Source: Fimenecus sp045532175
GTDB taxonomy: Bacteria; Bacillota; Clostridia; Oscillospirales; Acutalibacteraceae
Assembly (NCBI GenBank): GCA_045532175.1
Contig: JAZSFK010000048.1
Location: 1 to 55,951, forward strand
Direction of reading: 5' to 3'
DNA length: 55,951 nucleotides
Shown here in pieces: positions 22,678 through 31,571 of this stretch. A model generated the notes under the pieces. That model did no database searches. It saw only the letters and a list, made by a program, of their open reading frames with translations, and was not told the DNA's origin. Both the position numbers and the translations under genes were made by a program. The first letter of the stretch is position 1. Each line of letters begins with the position of its first letter.

Positions 22678-24351
22678 ATGAAAAAAGCTTGGTATAAAGA
22701 AATGGTAGTTTACCAAATTTGGCCAAGAAGCTTTAAGGACTCAAACGGCGACGGTATCGGTGACCTTGAGGGCATTTATGAAAAGCTTGACTATGTTAAG
22801 AGCATAGGTGTTGATGCTATCTGGTTTTCACCACTTTTCAAATCACCTAATGCCGACTATGGTTACGATATTGCTGATTATATGGACATCAATCCTGAAT
22901 ACGGCGATATGGAAACCTTCAAAAAAGTTCTCCAAGGTTGTCACGACCGTGGTATGAGAGTGTTTATGGACTTGGTTGTTAACCATACATCAACTGAACA
23001 CCATTGGTTCAAAGAAGCATGTAAGAGTGTTGACAATCCTTACCACGATTACTATATCTGGAGAAAAGGTAAGGGCAAAAACGGAAAAAAACCACCAAAC
23101 AACTGGATGTCAACATTTGAAGGTGGCGCTTGGGAATATGTTCCAGAAGTTGACGAATATTATCTTCACGTATTCACAAAAGGTCAGCCTGACCTTAATA
23201 TGGATAACCCAAAAGTCCGTGAAGAAGTTAAGAATATTATGAAATTCTGGCTTGATATGGGTGTTGACGGTTTCCGTGAGGACGTTATTACATATATCTC
23301 CAAGAGAGAGGGACTTCCAAACGCTATTCCGATTCCGGTTGCAGCAGGTATGGAACATTATAACTGTGGTCCACACCTTTATGAATACCTTAAAGAATTC
23401 CACGATGATGTTCTTTCAAAATACGACTGTTTCACAGTTGGTGAAGGTCCACTCATCACTCCTGAAAAAGTTCTTCGTTTTGTTAAGGAAGACGAAACAC
23501 AGGTGCTTAAAACAATGTTCAGTTTTGACCATCTTGAAGCAGACTGCTTTATGACAGACTGGATTAAAGTTCCTTTCAGCCTTAAAAAGATGAAGAAATG
23601 CTATCAGAAATGGTACGACGCTATGAACGGCAAGGGTTGGCATACTCTTTATCTTGAAAATCACGACCACCCAAGAATTATTGACCGTTACGGTTCACTT
23701 AAATACAGAGTTGAAAGTGGTAAAATGCTTGCAACAATGTGCTATCTCCAAAAGGGTACTCCATTCATCTATCAGGGTCAGGAAATCGGTATGACAAATA
23801 TCGAGCTTCACTCAATTGATGAGTTCAAGGATATGATTACCTTTAATAACCAGAAGATGTTCAATAAACTTGGTATCAAGGGTGACAAATTCGTTAAGAT
23901 GGCAAACGCAGGTTCTCGTGAAAACTCAAGAACTCCTGTTCAATGGGATGACAGTGAATATGCTGGTTTCTCAACTGTTGAACCTTGGTTTAACCTTAAC
24001 CCTAACTACACAGAAATCAATGTAGCACAGGCAGAAAAAGACGAAAACTCAATTCTTAATTACTATCGTAAACTCCTTAAATTCCGTAAGGAACATGAAG
24101 TTGCAATTTATGGTGATTTCAAACAGTATTATGAAAACAGCGATAAACTTTTTGTTTATGAAAGAACACTTGACAATGAAAAAATTCTTGTTGTTTGTTC
24201 ATTTTCTGAAAAGTGCGTAAACTTTGAAGCACCTGCGGGTTATGACCTTAAGAATGGTGAATTGGTACTCTCAAACTACCGTCTTAACCCTGTAACACAT
24301 AACTCATTCGTAACAAGACCTTACGAATGTCGAGTATATTATTTCAAATAA
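22678..24351 (+). CDS. GH13 alpha-glucosidase, oligo-1,6-glucosidase type
   Basis: A protein of 557 residues, intracellular (no signal peptide). The GH13 regions are clear: DLVVNHTSTEHHWF (region I), GVDGFREDVI with nucleophile D202, VGE with acid/base E256, and ENHDHPR with D330. The order and length fit subfamily GH13_31. The Val right after the nucleophile is the residue that in this subfamily goes with alpha-1,6 (isomaltose) preference, so isomalto-oligosaccharides or dextrins are likely substrates. Trehalose-6-phosphate hydrolase is less likely because no PTS gene is near. It is followed 12 bases later by a sugar transporter gene, so import and hydrolysis are coupled. Confidence 0.92.
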   Translation: MKKAWYKEMVVYQIWPRSFKDSNGDGIGDLEGIYEKLDYVKSIGVDAIWFSPLFKSPNADYGYDIADYMDINPEYGDMETFKKVLQGCHDRGMRVFMDLVVNHTSTEHHWFKEACKSVDNPYHDYYIWRKGKGKNGKKPPNNWMSTFEGGAWEYVPEVDEYYLHVFTKGQPDLNMDNPKVREEVKNIMKFWLDMGVDGFREDVITYISKREGLPNAIPIPVAAGMEHYNCGPHLYEYLKEFHDDVLSKYDCFTVGEGPLITPEKVLRFVKEDETQVLKTMFSFDHLEADCFMTDWIKVPFSLKKMKKCYQKWYDAMNGKGWHTLYLENHDHPRIIDRYGSLKYRVESGKMLATMCYLQKGTPFIYQGQEIGMTNIELHSIDEFKDMITFNNQKMFNKLGIKGDKFVKMANAGSRENSRTPVQWDDSEYAGFSTVEPWFNLNPNYTEINVAQAEKDENSILNYYRKLLKFRKEHEVAIYGDFKQYYENSDKLFVYERTLDNEKILVVCSFSEKCVNFEAPAGYDLKNGELVLSNYRLNPVTHNSFVTRPYECRVYYFK

Positions 24352-24363
24352 GAGGTACATAAA

Positions 24364-25713
24364 ATGAGTAATAGCGGTAAACTTTCAAAACGCATCTGGG
24401 CAGGAATCCTTCTCTTTATGTTTATGGGTTCACTTGCCTGGAATGTTGAAAATATGTATTTTAACACATTCCTAAGTGACTGTGTTTATAATAACGAAGC
24501 TGCACTTAGTGCAAGTCTTACACTTACTGATGCCATCAATATTATGGTTACACTTTCAGCGATTACAGCTGTTGTAACTACATTTATTATGGGTACACTC
24601 AGCGAAAAACTGAGAAACCGTAAAGCGTTTATTTCCTTCGGCTATATTGCATGGGGTATTGTAACAGCACTTTTCGGCTTTATTACAAAAGAAAATGTAG
24701 CAAAGATTTTTGGACTCAGTGACCCTGCTCAGGTTATTACAGTTACGGCTTGGGTTGTTGTAATTATGGATATGATTATGACATTTATGGGTTCAACAAG
24801 TAATGACTCCGCATTTAATGCTTGGGTAACTGACGTGACAACGCCTGAATCTCGACCAAAGGTTGAAACTGCATTTACATTTATGGGCTTTATTGCTATG
24901 GCTGTAATTATGGTTGTAGGCTCATTGGCACAGGGCGGTACAATTTCATACAGCGTATTCTTTGTTGGTATGGGTGCTGTTGTTGCAATCGTTGGTGTTG
25001 CAGGTGTGTTCCTTATTGATAACCCAAAGAAATTTGAAAATGCAGAAAAGAAAAATACAAGCTATTGGGCAGACCTTTTCTATGGTTTCAGACCAAGTAC
25101 TATCAAAGCAAACAGCGGACTTTATTTAGTTCTTTCAGCACTTTGTATCTTCAATATCGCATTCCAGGTATTCTTCCCATATCTTTTCGTTTACCTTGGT
25201 GATGTTGTTTTACCGGCAAATGCAGGTGTAAACTTCCTTTCAGTAGGAATTATTCTTCCTGCGGTTATTTCAGTAGCTACAATCATAGCAGGTATCGTAA
25301 TTCTTATGAAGGTTGCTGAAAAGAGTAAGCCTGTAGCATTCCTTACAAGCTCAGCACTTTTGGTTGCAGGTCTTTTCATTCTCTCAACATCAACAAGCAT
25401 TCTTACAATTATCATTGGTATTGCTCCTGTGCTTATTGGTTACCTTGTTCTTACAATTCAGCTTGGTGCATCAACACGCGACTATACTCCACAGGATAAT
25501 GTAGGACTTTTCCAGGGCATCAGAATGGTATTCTCCGTTCTCATTCCTATGGTAGTTGGCCCTACTCTTGGTAATCTTGCAACAAAGAATACAACAGGTG
25601 CGGACAGCGTACTTCCAACAAAGGCAATCTTCCTTTATGCAGGTGTTGTTGCATTGTTTGTATTTATTCCAATGATTGCACTTCTTAAAAAAGAAAAGAA
25701 AAACACAAAATAA
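24364..25713 (+). CDS. MFS/GPH-type sugar transporter 1
   Basis: A protein of 449 residues with about 12 membrane helices and the LSEKLRNRKAFI loop between helices 2 and 3. The N terminus (KLSKRIWAGILLFMFMGSLA) and the WADLFYGFRPS loop recur in the neighbouring paralogue. It probably imports alpha-glucosides for the GH13 enzyme, with which it shares a transcript (12-base gap, ribosome site AAGAGG). The family (glycoside-pentoside-hexuronide-like versus other MFS) is inferred from general pattern. A terminator follows it. Confidence 0.88.
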   Translation: MSNSGKLSKRIWAGILLFMFMGSLAWNVENMYFNTFLSDCVYNNEAALSASLTLTDAINIMVTLSAITAVVTTFIMGTLSEKLRNRKAFISFGYIAWGIVTALFGFITKENVAKIFGLSDPAQVITVTAWVVVIMDMIMTFMGSTSNDSAFNAWVTDVTTPESRPKVETAFTFMGFIAMAVIMVVGSLAQGGTISYSVFFVGMGAVVAIVGVAGVFLIDNPKKFENAEKKNTSYWADLFYGFRPSTIKANSGLYLVLSALCIFNIAFQVFFPYLFVYLGDVVLPANAGVNFLSVGIILPAVISVATIIAGIVILMKVAEKSKPVAFLTSSALLVAGLFILSTSTSILTIIIGIAPVLIGYLVLTIQLGASTRDYTPQDNVGLFQGIRMVFSVLIPMVVGPTLGNLATKNTTGADSVLPTKAIFLYAGVVALFVFIPMIALLKKEKKNTK

Positions 25714-25720
25714 AAACATT

Positions 25721-25745
25721 AAAAACGCCTGAAAAGGGCGTTTTT
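25721..25745 (+). terminator. Intrinsic terminator between the two sugar transporter genes
   Basis: AAAAACGCC and GGCGTTTTT pair around a 7-base loop. The downstream ribosome site GGAGGTGAGAAGG is strong, so some read-through or a separate promoter is expected. Confidence 0.75.
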
Positions 25746-25775
25746 GATATTTGAGAAAATCGGAGGTGAGAAGGT

Positions 25776-27164
25776 ATGAGCGACAAAAAAGGACGACTTT
25801 CATTAAGAATATGGACAACTATAATTCTATTTATGTTTATTGGTTCAATTGCCGGTAACTTTGAAGGGATGTACATTGGTCTTTTCTTGGATAATACCAT
25901 TTATAAAGACGGAGCAATGGGTGCATCATTAACACTTACTGATACTGTCAATCTTATTGCATCCTTGTCAGCAGTGGTAACAGGAATTACTACCTTTGTT
26001 ATGGGTACTCTTAGTGAAAAAATGAAAAACAGAAAGCTGTTTATCTCAGTAGGATATATTCTTTGGGGTATAGCTATGTTGGGTTTCAGTTTTGTAAGAG
26101 GCGGCAATATTGCAAAGACTTTCGGACTTGATGAAAGAGCTGATATTATTACCGCTACAGCTGTATCGGTTGTTGCCTTTTCACTTGTATTGGCATTTTT
26201 ACGTTCAACAACAGGTGATGCTGCTTTTAGTTCTTGGGTTACTGACGTTTCAACACCTGAAACATCACCGATAATTGAAACCTTGTTTACTGTTATGGGA
26301 TTTGTTGCAACCGCTATTATTACAGTTTTAATTACAAATGCTCAGTCAGGAAAAGGAAATTACAGTGACAATTGTGTTCTTTTAGGATGTGTGGCAATTG
26401 TTATAGGTGCTCTTGGATTCATGCTTATCAAAAATCCAAGAAGACAGAATAAAACAAAAAAAACAGAAGATAATTCAACCTATTGGTCGGACCTCTTTTA
26501 TGGTTTTAGGCCAAGTGCCGTTAAGGAAAACCTCAATCTCTATCTTATGCTTGCTTCAGGTTGTCTTTTTAACTGTGCTTTTCAGGTGTTTTATCCATAC
26601 CTTTTCATTTATATAGGTTCAGTTATTATTCCTGCAAACAGGGGTGTAAATCTCCTGTCTTCAAAGGTGGTTTTACCTCTAATAATTGCAATTGCTGTTG
26701 TAGCAGTAGCTGTAGTATTTCTTATGAAGGTTTATGCGAAGAATAAGGCAATGTCATTTATTGCAAGTGTTCTTTGTTTCATTGTGGGCTTATTTATCCT
26801 GTCCTCCACAAAGAATATTGTGGGCATTATAATAGGCTTAGCCCCCGCACTTATAGGCTACATTATTATTATGATTCAGTTTGGTGCAACTGTGCGTGAC
26901 AACATACCAAAGGATAAGGTCGGACTTTTTCAGGGAATCAGAATGATATTTTTGGTGTTCGCACCAAAAATTATTGGCCCGACACTCGGCAACATCGCAG
27001 CAAAGAATTCTGAGGTCACCTATATGGAAAACGGTGCAGTAAAAGTGCTTCCTACCGAGTCAATGTTTCTTTATGCAGCCATTATAGCGATGCTTATTTT
27101 TATCCCTATGTTGGCATTTTTGAAGAAAGACAAAGAAAGAGCATTGAAAGAGGAGAATGATTAA
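25776..27164 (+). CDS. MFS/GPH-type sugar transporter 2 (tandem paralogue)
   Basis: A protein of 462 residues, clearly paralogous to the preceding gene: both carry SLTLTD near residue 50, the TLSEK..NRK loop, the DLFYGFRPS cytoplasmic loop, VGLFQGIRM and PTLGN. Differences are spread along the whole protein, so this is an old duplication. Twelve membrane helices are expected. The substrate may differ from transporter 1 (for example another disaccharide). It is separated from transporter 1 by a terminator, which would allow lower or independent expression. Confidence 0.87.
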   Translation: MSDKKGRLSLRIWTTIILFMFIGSIAGNFEGMYIGLFLDNTIYKDGAMGASLTLTDTVNLIASLSAVVTGITTFVMGTLSEKMKNRKLFISVGYILWGIAMLGFSFVRGGNIAKTFGLDERADIITATAVSVVAFSLVLAFLRSTTGDAAFSSWVTDVSTPETSPIIETLFTVMGFVATAIITVLITNAQSGKGNYSDNCVLLGCVAIVIGALGFMLIKNPRRQNKTKKTEDNSTYWSDLFYGFRPSAVKENLNLYLMLASGCLFNCAFQVFYPYLFIYIGSVIIPANRGVNLLSSKVVLPLIIAIAVVAVAVVFLMKVYAKNKAMSFIASVLCFIVGLFILSSTKNIVGIIIGLAPALIGYIIIMIQFGATVRDNIPKDKVGLFQGIRMIFLVFAPKIIGPTLGNIAAKNSEVTYMENGAVKVLPTESMFLYAAIIAMLIFIPMLAFLKKDKERALKEEND

Positions 27165-27174
27165 AAAAGTATTA

Positions 27175-27204
27175 AACGCCTTGCAGATAATTCTGTAAGG
27201 CGTT
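27175..27204. terminator. Bidirectional terminator
   Basis: AACGCCTT and AAGGCGTT with inner CAGA/TCTG form a stem between the convergent transporter 2 and the 60-residue gene. It overlaps the stop of the latter. Confidence 0.75.
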
Positions 27205-27385
27205 ATTTCTTTGTCTTATTAAGATATTTTTTGTAAACAGGGCATTCTTCATAGTTTTTATAGCATAATTCCGAAAGTGCCCATGCTGTCAATTCATCAT
27301 AAATCATTGTACAGTATGGGATATCACACCAGATAGATTCATCATCTTCTAATAACGGGCATTTTGTTAGTTCTTCAAAAAACAT
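27203..27385 (-). CDS. 60-residue cysteine-containing protein of unknown function
   Basis: A product of 60 residues starting MFFEELTKCPLLEDDESIWC; an in-frame ATG three codons earlier (27394) is possible, but AGGA fits 27385. Five Cys are spread along it (CPLL, IWC, YC, LCY, ECPVY), which suggests a small metal or Fe-S site, though no known motif is met. A minus-strand promoter TTGACT (27439-27444), 17 bases, TAAATT (27416-27421) supports expression. It is divergent from an XRE regulator with a shared operator, so the regulator probably controls it. I do not recognise the family. Confidence 0.6.
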   Translation of the reverse strand: MFFEELTKCPLLEDDESIWCDIPYCTMIYDELTAWALSELCYKNYEECPVYKKYLNKTKK

Positions 27386-27401
27386 AATTATCATCCTATA
27401 C

Positions 27402-27460
27402 GCTAATGTGACGTAATTTTACCATAACAATGTGATAAAGTCAATTACGTTATATTAACG
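27402..27460. promoter_or_regulatory. Shared operator between the 60-residue gene and the XRE gene
   Basis: An 18-bp word CGCTAATGTGACGTAATT (27402-27419) and its near-inverse AATTACGTTATATTAACG (27443-27460) match at 15 of 18 positions. The innermost 8 bases (ACGTAATT/AATTACGT) are perfect. The right arm is itself palindromic (CGTTA-tat-TAACG). The arms cover the two predicted -10 regions, as expected for XRE autoregulation. Confidence 0.65.
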
Positions 27461-27473
27461 TTAGGGTGGTTTT

Positions 27474-27722
27474 ATGAAACAAATTCAGTATTATGGTAAT
27501 AAAAATATTATTTCTGCTCGTGTAAAAGAGTTAAGAATTAGATTAGATTTATCACAGGAACAGTTAGCAGCACGAATGCAGACAATGAATGTTAATATGG
27601 ACCAACAAATGATTAGCAAAATAGAAAAGAATAATAGGCAAGTTACAGATTTCGAGTTGGCTTGTCTGTGTAAATGTCTTGAAACAACACCAAATGAAAT
27701 GTTGGCTGATTTTGAGAAATAA
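27474..27722 (+). CDS. XRE-family small DNA-binding regulator
   Basis: A protein of 82 residues that is essentially one Cro/C1-type helix-turn-helix: ISARVKELRIRLDLSQEQLA, then QMISKIEKNNRQVTDFELACL and ETTPNEMLADFEK. It has no sensor or dimerisation extension. AGGGTGG precedes the ATG. It is divergent from the cysteine-containing 60-residue gene and is ended by its own terminator. It is likely an autorepressor that also controls its neighbour. A toxin-antitoxin role is not supported, since no toxin-like partner is seen. Confidence 0.88.
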   Translation: MKQIQYYGNKNIISARVKELRIRLDLSQEQLAARMQTMNVNMDQQMISKIEKNNRQVTDFELACLCKCLETTPNEMLADFEK

Positions 27723-27736
27723 ATATATCATACAGA

Positions 27737-27762
27737 AAAGGCAGTTCATTTGAACTGCCTTT
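27737..27762 (+). terminator. Intrinsic terminator of the XRE gene
   Basis: A perfect 12-bp inverted repeat AAAGGCAGTTCA/TGAACTGCCTTT with a 2-base centre. A TTTGCACTTTGCGTTTTGCA short-repeat stretch follows it. Confidence 0.75.
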
Positions 27763-27793
27763 AACTTTGCACTTTGCGTTTTGCATTTTCCAC

Positions 27794-28462
27794 TTATTTT
27801 ATCTGCCAATCAATTTCCGTCATTTTGTGTTGTTTTAAGAACTCATTTGCTTTTTTGAAATGGCCGTTGCCGAAAAATCCGTTATATGCCGAAAGTGGGC
27901 TTGGGTGTGCAGATTCCAGCACTAAATGATTTGGATTTGTAATAATTTTCTTCTTTGCCCTTGCGTTTGCACCCCAGAGCAAAAATACCATCGGTTCAGG
28001 TCTTTGGTTAAGTAATGAAATCACATTGTCCGTAAAGATTTCCCAACCCATTCCCTTGTGGGAGTTTGGTTGACTTTCTCTTACTGTCAAAACTGTGTTC
28101 ATCATTAGAACGCCTTGTTCTGCCCAATATGTAAGTTCACCGTGTTGTGGGATTGGGTATCCATATTCAGCATAGATTTCCTTATACATATTTTGTAATG
28201 AGGGTGGAGGATTAACACCTCTTTTAACGGAAAAACAAAGTCCGTGTGCCTGATTTGGCTGATGATAAGGGTCTTGCCCTAAAATTACAACCTTGACATC
28301 CTTGTAGTCCGTATATTTTAAGGCATTGAAAATATCGTGCATATTCGGATATATGGTCTGTGTTTTATATTCCTGTACCAAAAATTTTCTCAAATTGAGA
28401 TAATACGGCTTTTGGAATTCGTCTTTTAAAAGTATATCCCAAGAATTATTAAACTGTACCAT
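27794..28462 (-). CDS. ung: Uracil-DNA glycosylase, family 1
   Basis: A protein of 222 residues with the water-activating motif GQDPYHQPNQAHG (Asp64) and the C-terminal loop HPSPLSAYNGFFGNGHF with the catalytic His. It also has LLWGANARAKK for uracil recognition. It removes uracil from DNA as the first step of base excision repair. Its start overlaps the murC 3' end by 14 bases, so the two are co-transcribed. Confidence 0.97.
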   Translation of the reverse strand: MVQFNNSWDILLKDEFQKPYYLNLRKFLVQEYKTQTIYPNMHDIFNALKYTDYKDVKVVILGQDPYHQPNQAHGLCFSVKRGVNPPPSLQNMYKEIYAEYGYPIPQHGELTYWAEQGVLMMNTVLTVRESQPNSHKGMGWEIFTDNVISLLNQRPEPMVFLLWGANARAKKKIITNPNHLVLESAHPSPLSAYNGFFGNGHFKKANEFLKQHKMTEIDWQIK

Positions 28463-29834
28463 TTTTCAATCTCTCTATCATCATAAATGCAGATTTGTAG
28501 ATGTCGCCACAGCCCATTGTGAGAACTAAATCTCCTGCTTTTGCATTTTTCACAACGTAGTCAGCAACTTCTTCCTGTGTGTTGAACCAAACAGAATTCG
28601 GGATTTTTTCTGCAAGTTGCGATGTGTAAATATCGTAGGTATTGACCTCACGAGAACCCATAATCTCTGTCATAACGCATCTGTCAGGAATTTTAAGAAC
28701 GTCAACAAACTCGTCAAAATGCATAGCAGTTCTTGAATATGTGAATGGCTGGAAAACTGCCCAAACTGTGTTGTAGCCCATTTTCATTGTTGCTTCAAGA
28801 GTAACCTTAAGCTCAGCAGGGTGGTGGGCATAGTCATCAATAAAATCAATACCGTTATATGTTCCCAAATCTTCAAAGCGACGACCTGCACCCTTGAATT
28901 CCTGTAATCCCTTAATGCAATCCTCAAACTTTGCACCTGAATAAATTGAAGATGCTATTGCAGCAAGTGCATTGAGTACGTTGTGAATACCGGGGATTGA
29001 AAGCTCAACATTACCTAATTTTTCGCCCTTGTACATCACATCAAACTTTGTGAATGCACCCTTGTATTCTTCAACATTTTCTGCATAGTAGTCATTTTTC
29101 TTTTGGAAACCGAATGAAATCATCTCTTTGCCCTTAATGTCAGCGATGGCTTTAAGGGTATTTTCATCGTCACCGTTGTAAATAATTGCTTTTGTGGCAG
29201 AATTTGCAAACTTTGTGAAACTCAAAATAAGGTTTTCCATTGTCTTGAAGTATTCAAGGTGGTCTTCGTCAATGTTGAGAATAACTGCAACGTCGGGGCT
29301 CATTTTAAGAAAGGTATCCTGATATTCGCAGGACTCCATAACAATTGTTTCAGTAGCACCAACACGGCCATAGGAGTTTGTAAGTGGCAATTTACCACCG
29401 ATAACTGCAGACGGGTCAAGACCTGCCTCTATCATAGTCTGAACAGTTAAAGATGTAACAGTTGTCTTTCCGTGAGTGCCACAGATACCGATACAATTAG
29501 AGAATTGGCGAGAAACCTCACCCAATAATTCTGCACGTTGGAATGTTGGAATACCACTTTCAATAGCCGCTTTAAGCTCAGGATTTTCCTTTGAAATAGC
29601 AGCAGAATAAACCACCATTTCAGCACCCTCAATATTTTCGGCTCTTTGTCCCATCATAACCTTAATACCCATTTTACGGATGCGGTCAACAATTGAACTT
29701 TCGTTATTGTCAGAGCCTTGGAGAGTGTAGCCCTTGCTATGGAGAATTTCTGCAAGGGGACACATACCGCTACCGCCGATTCCGATGAAATGTATTGTTT
29801 TTACTTGTTCTAAAACCTTTGTAATTTCATTCAT
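28449..29834 (-). CDS. murC: UDP-N-acetylmuramate--L-alanine ligase
   Basis: A protein of 461 residues. The ATG at 29834 (MNEITKVLEQVKTIHFIGIG) is preferred to a GTG four codons earlier, because GGGTGGTG then stands at the right distance. The N-terminal UDP-binding segment HFIGIGGSGMCPLAEIL, the ATP loop GICGTHGKTT and DYAHHPAELKVTL are all present. It adds the first amino acid to the peptidoglycan stem in the cytosol. It is followed by ung and divergent from dpaAB. Confidence 0.97.
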   Translation of the reverse strand: MNEITKVLEQVKTIHFIGIGGSGMCPLAEILHSKGYTLQGSDNNESSIVDRIRKMGIKVMMGQRAENIEGAEMVVYSAAISKENPELKAAIESGIPTFQRAELLGEVSRQFSNCIGICGTHGKTTVTSLTVQTMIEAGLDPSAVIGGKLPLTNSYGRVGATETIVMESCEYQDTFLKMSPDVAVILNIDEDHLEYFKTMENLILSFTKFANSATKAIIYNGDDENTLKAIADIKGKEMISFGFQKKNDYYAENVEEYKGAFTKFDVMYKGEKLGNVELSIPGIHNVLNALAAIASSIYSGAKFEDCIKGLQEFKGAGRRFEDLGTYNGIDFIDDYAHHPAELKVTLEATMKMGYNTVWAVFQPFTYSRTAMHFDEFVDVLKIPDRCVMTEIMGSREVNTYDIYTSQLAEKIPNSVWFNTQEEVADYVVKNAKAGDLVLTMGCGDIYKSAFMMIERLKNGTV

Positions 29835-29944
29835 TTTAATCACCACCCATTATTATATTACATCTTTCAAAAAAATTAAACACCTAATCACCAATTTTTC
29901 TCAAAAAACATATTCTGTTACTGTAAAGGTTAGGTGAAGTATAT

Positions 29945-30796
29945 ATGAAAACAAGAAACATTGTCTTAATCGGTGGGGATAAACGACAGAAATACCTTAA
30001 AGAATATCTTGAAAATCAAGGCTTTGATGTAAAATCCTATGGTCTTTTTGATTGGGACGACGATACAGATAAACTCAAAGGCATAATAGGGGAGGATACA
30101 GTTATAATTCTTCCGCTACCTGCTACGAGAAACGATAAGACAATTTTTATGCCTTTTTCCAAAAAAGAGATTTCTATTGAACGTCTGTTTTCCTTTTTAA
30201 ACAGTAAAAATCTTGTTTTCGGTGGGATAATCAAGGGGGAATTGTTGTCCCGACTTCGTGAAAACGAAATACCGTTTGTTGATTATTATGACCAAGCCTT
30301 TATTGAGAAAAACGCAGTTTTAACTGCTTTTGGTGCATTGAAAATCATTCTCGAACACATTGATTTTGCTTTGCCCTTGGGAAAATATGCTGTAACAGGT
30401 TTCGGCAGAGTTGCAAAGGAAACAGTTGCAGTTTTAAAGTCTCTTTCCTGTGACGTAACAGTATTTGCACGCAATCCGTCACAAAGGGAAGATGCAATAA
30501 TCAAGGGTTGCAGGGCAGAAGAATTAACCTCGTTGTCAAGACTTTCGGGTGACTTTGACATAATAATCAACACAGTACCAACCCATATTATCCATGAAGA
30601 AACCATAATGAATATGAAAAAAGACAGCAAGATTATCGAGCTTGCCTCAACTCCATTCGGACTTGACTTCGAAATAGCCAGAAAACACGGTATAGATGTG
30701 GTAAAGGCATTGGGTCTTCCGGGAAAATACACACCAAAAACAGCAGGTGAAATAATAGGTAAAAAAATACAACTGAACTTGCAAAAGGAGGAGTAA
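29945..30796 (+). CDS. dpaA: Dipicolinate synthase subunit A
   Basis: A protein of 283 residues (SpoVFA). The N-terminal domain starts with NIVLIGGDKRQKYLKEYLE. The C-terminal Rossmann segment KYAVTGFGRVAKETVAVLKS binds NAD(P), and GLPGKYTPKTAG is near the end. With DpaB it makes dipicolinic acid from the lysine-pathway intermediate in the mother cell, for export into the spore core. It lies two bases before dpaB. Expression should be under a sporulation sigma factor; the upstream CATATTCT could be part of a sigma-E/K type -10, but this is weak. Its presence points to a spore-forming lineage. Confidence 0.93.
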   Translation: MKTRNIVLIGGDKRQKYLKEYLENQGFDVKSYGLFDWDDDTDKLKGIIGEDTVIILPLPATRNDKTIFMPFSKKEISIERLFSFLNSKNLVFGGIIKGELLSRLRENEIPFVDYYDQAFIEKNAVLTAFGALKIILEHIDFALPLGKYAVTGFGRVAKETVAVLKSLSCDVTVFARNPSQREDAIIKGCRAEELTSLSRLSGDFDIIINTVPTHIIHEETIMNMKKDSKIIELASTPFGLDFEIARKHGIDVVKALGLPGKYTPKTAGEIIGKKIQLNLQKEE

Positions 30797-30798
30797 AA

Positions 30799-31374
30799 AT
30801 GCAAAAAAACACTGTGGGATTTGCCTTGTGCGGTTCATTTTGCACCTTTAAAAAAGTAATCCCACAAATGAAAAGATTAGTAGATGAGGGTTACAAAGTA
30901 ATCCCCATTATGTCACATATAGCCTATAATACAGACACAAGATTTGGCAAAGCAAAGGAATTTAACGATGAAATTGAAAAAATCTGCAAGGAAGAAATAA
31001 TTCACACAATAACGGGTGCCGAGCCAATAGGTCCAAAGGAACTATTAGATGTTTTAGTTATTGCTCCTTGCACGGGTAATACTCTCGGCAAACTTGCCAA
31101 CGGAATAAGCGACACATCCGTAACACTTGCCACAAAGGCACATTTAAGAAATCAGCGACCTGTTATTATCGCAGTTTCAACTAACGATGCTTTGGGCGCT
31201 TCGGCAAAGAACATAGGACTTTTAATGAACAGTAAGAATATCTATTTTGTACCGATGGAGCAGGACGATTATATCAACAAACCCAACTCCATCGTGGCAG
31301 ATTTTAAATATATTCCCGATACAGTACGTGAAGTACTTGCAACAAAATCACAACCACAACCGATTTTATTGTAA
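30799..31374 (+). CDS. dpaB: Dipicolinate synthase subunit B (flavoprotein)
   Basis: A protein of 191 residues (SpoVFB) of the flavoprotein/UbiX-like fold. It shows VGFALCGSFCTFKKVIPQM, then SHIAYNTDTRFG and LVIAPCTGNTLGKLANGISD. It works with DpaA in dipicolinate synthesis. AAGGAGGAG precedes the ATG, only two bases after the dpaA stop, so the genes are coupled. A repeat region follows before the convergent aminopeptidase gene. Confidence 0.94.
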   Translation: MQKNTVGFALCGSFCTFKKVIPQMKRLVDEGYKVIPIMSHIAYNTDTRFGKAKEFNDEIEKICKEEIIHTITGAEPIGPKELLDVLVIAPCTGNTLGKLANGISDTSVTLATKAHLRNQRPVIIAVSTNDALGASAKNIGLLMNSKNIYFVPMEQDDYINKPNSIVADFKYIPDTVREVLATKSQPQPILL

Positions 31375-31431
31375 GTGCAGAACGCAAAGTGCAGAGTGCA
31401 GAACGAAAGGTCTGCGACGCAATTTATAAAT

Positions 31432-31553
31432 GCCTCCCTCTGACGAGGGAGGTGGCGAACAAAGTGAGACGGAGGGAGAGATAGTTAACAAATAAACCGA
31501 CTACCCCTCAGTTTTTTCTGCGAAAAAACAGCTCCCCTGACAAGGGGAGCCTA
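31432..31553. repeat. MITE-like inverted pair of family A hairpin modules
   Basis: Left module CCTCCCTC-tgac-GAGGGAGG, then GGC...GAC with GGAGGGAG. About 25 bases later, the right module in inverse order: CCCCTCAG, TTTTTTC-tgc-GAAAAAA, CTCCCCT-gaca-AGGGGAG. It has the same design as 9758-9948. It separates convergent dpaB and the aminopeptidase gene and may terminate both. The stretch just before it (31375-31430) holds GTGCAGA/GCAAAGTGCAGA short repeats. Confidence 0.7.
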
Positions 31554-31571
31554 GTTGTGTTTGTTTAGTTT

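Noticed and set aside
27203..27722. Toxin-antitoxin pair
   Set aside because: The genes are divergent, and the partner has no toxin-like motif. Typical type II pairs are co-directional and overlapping.
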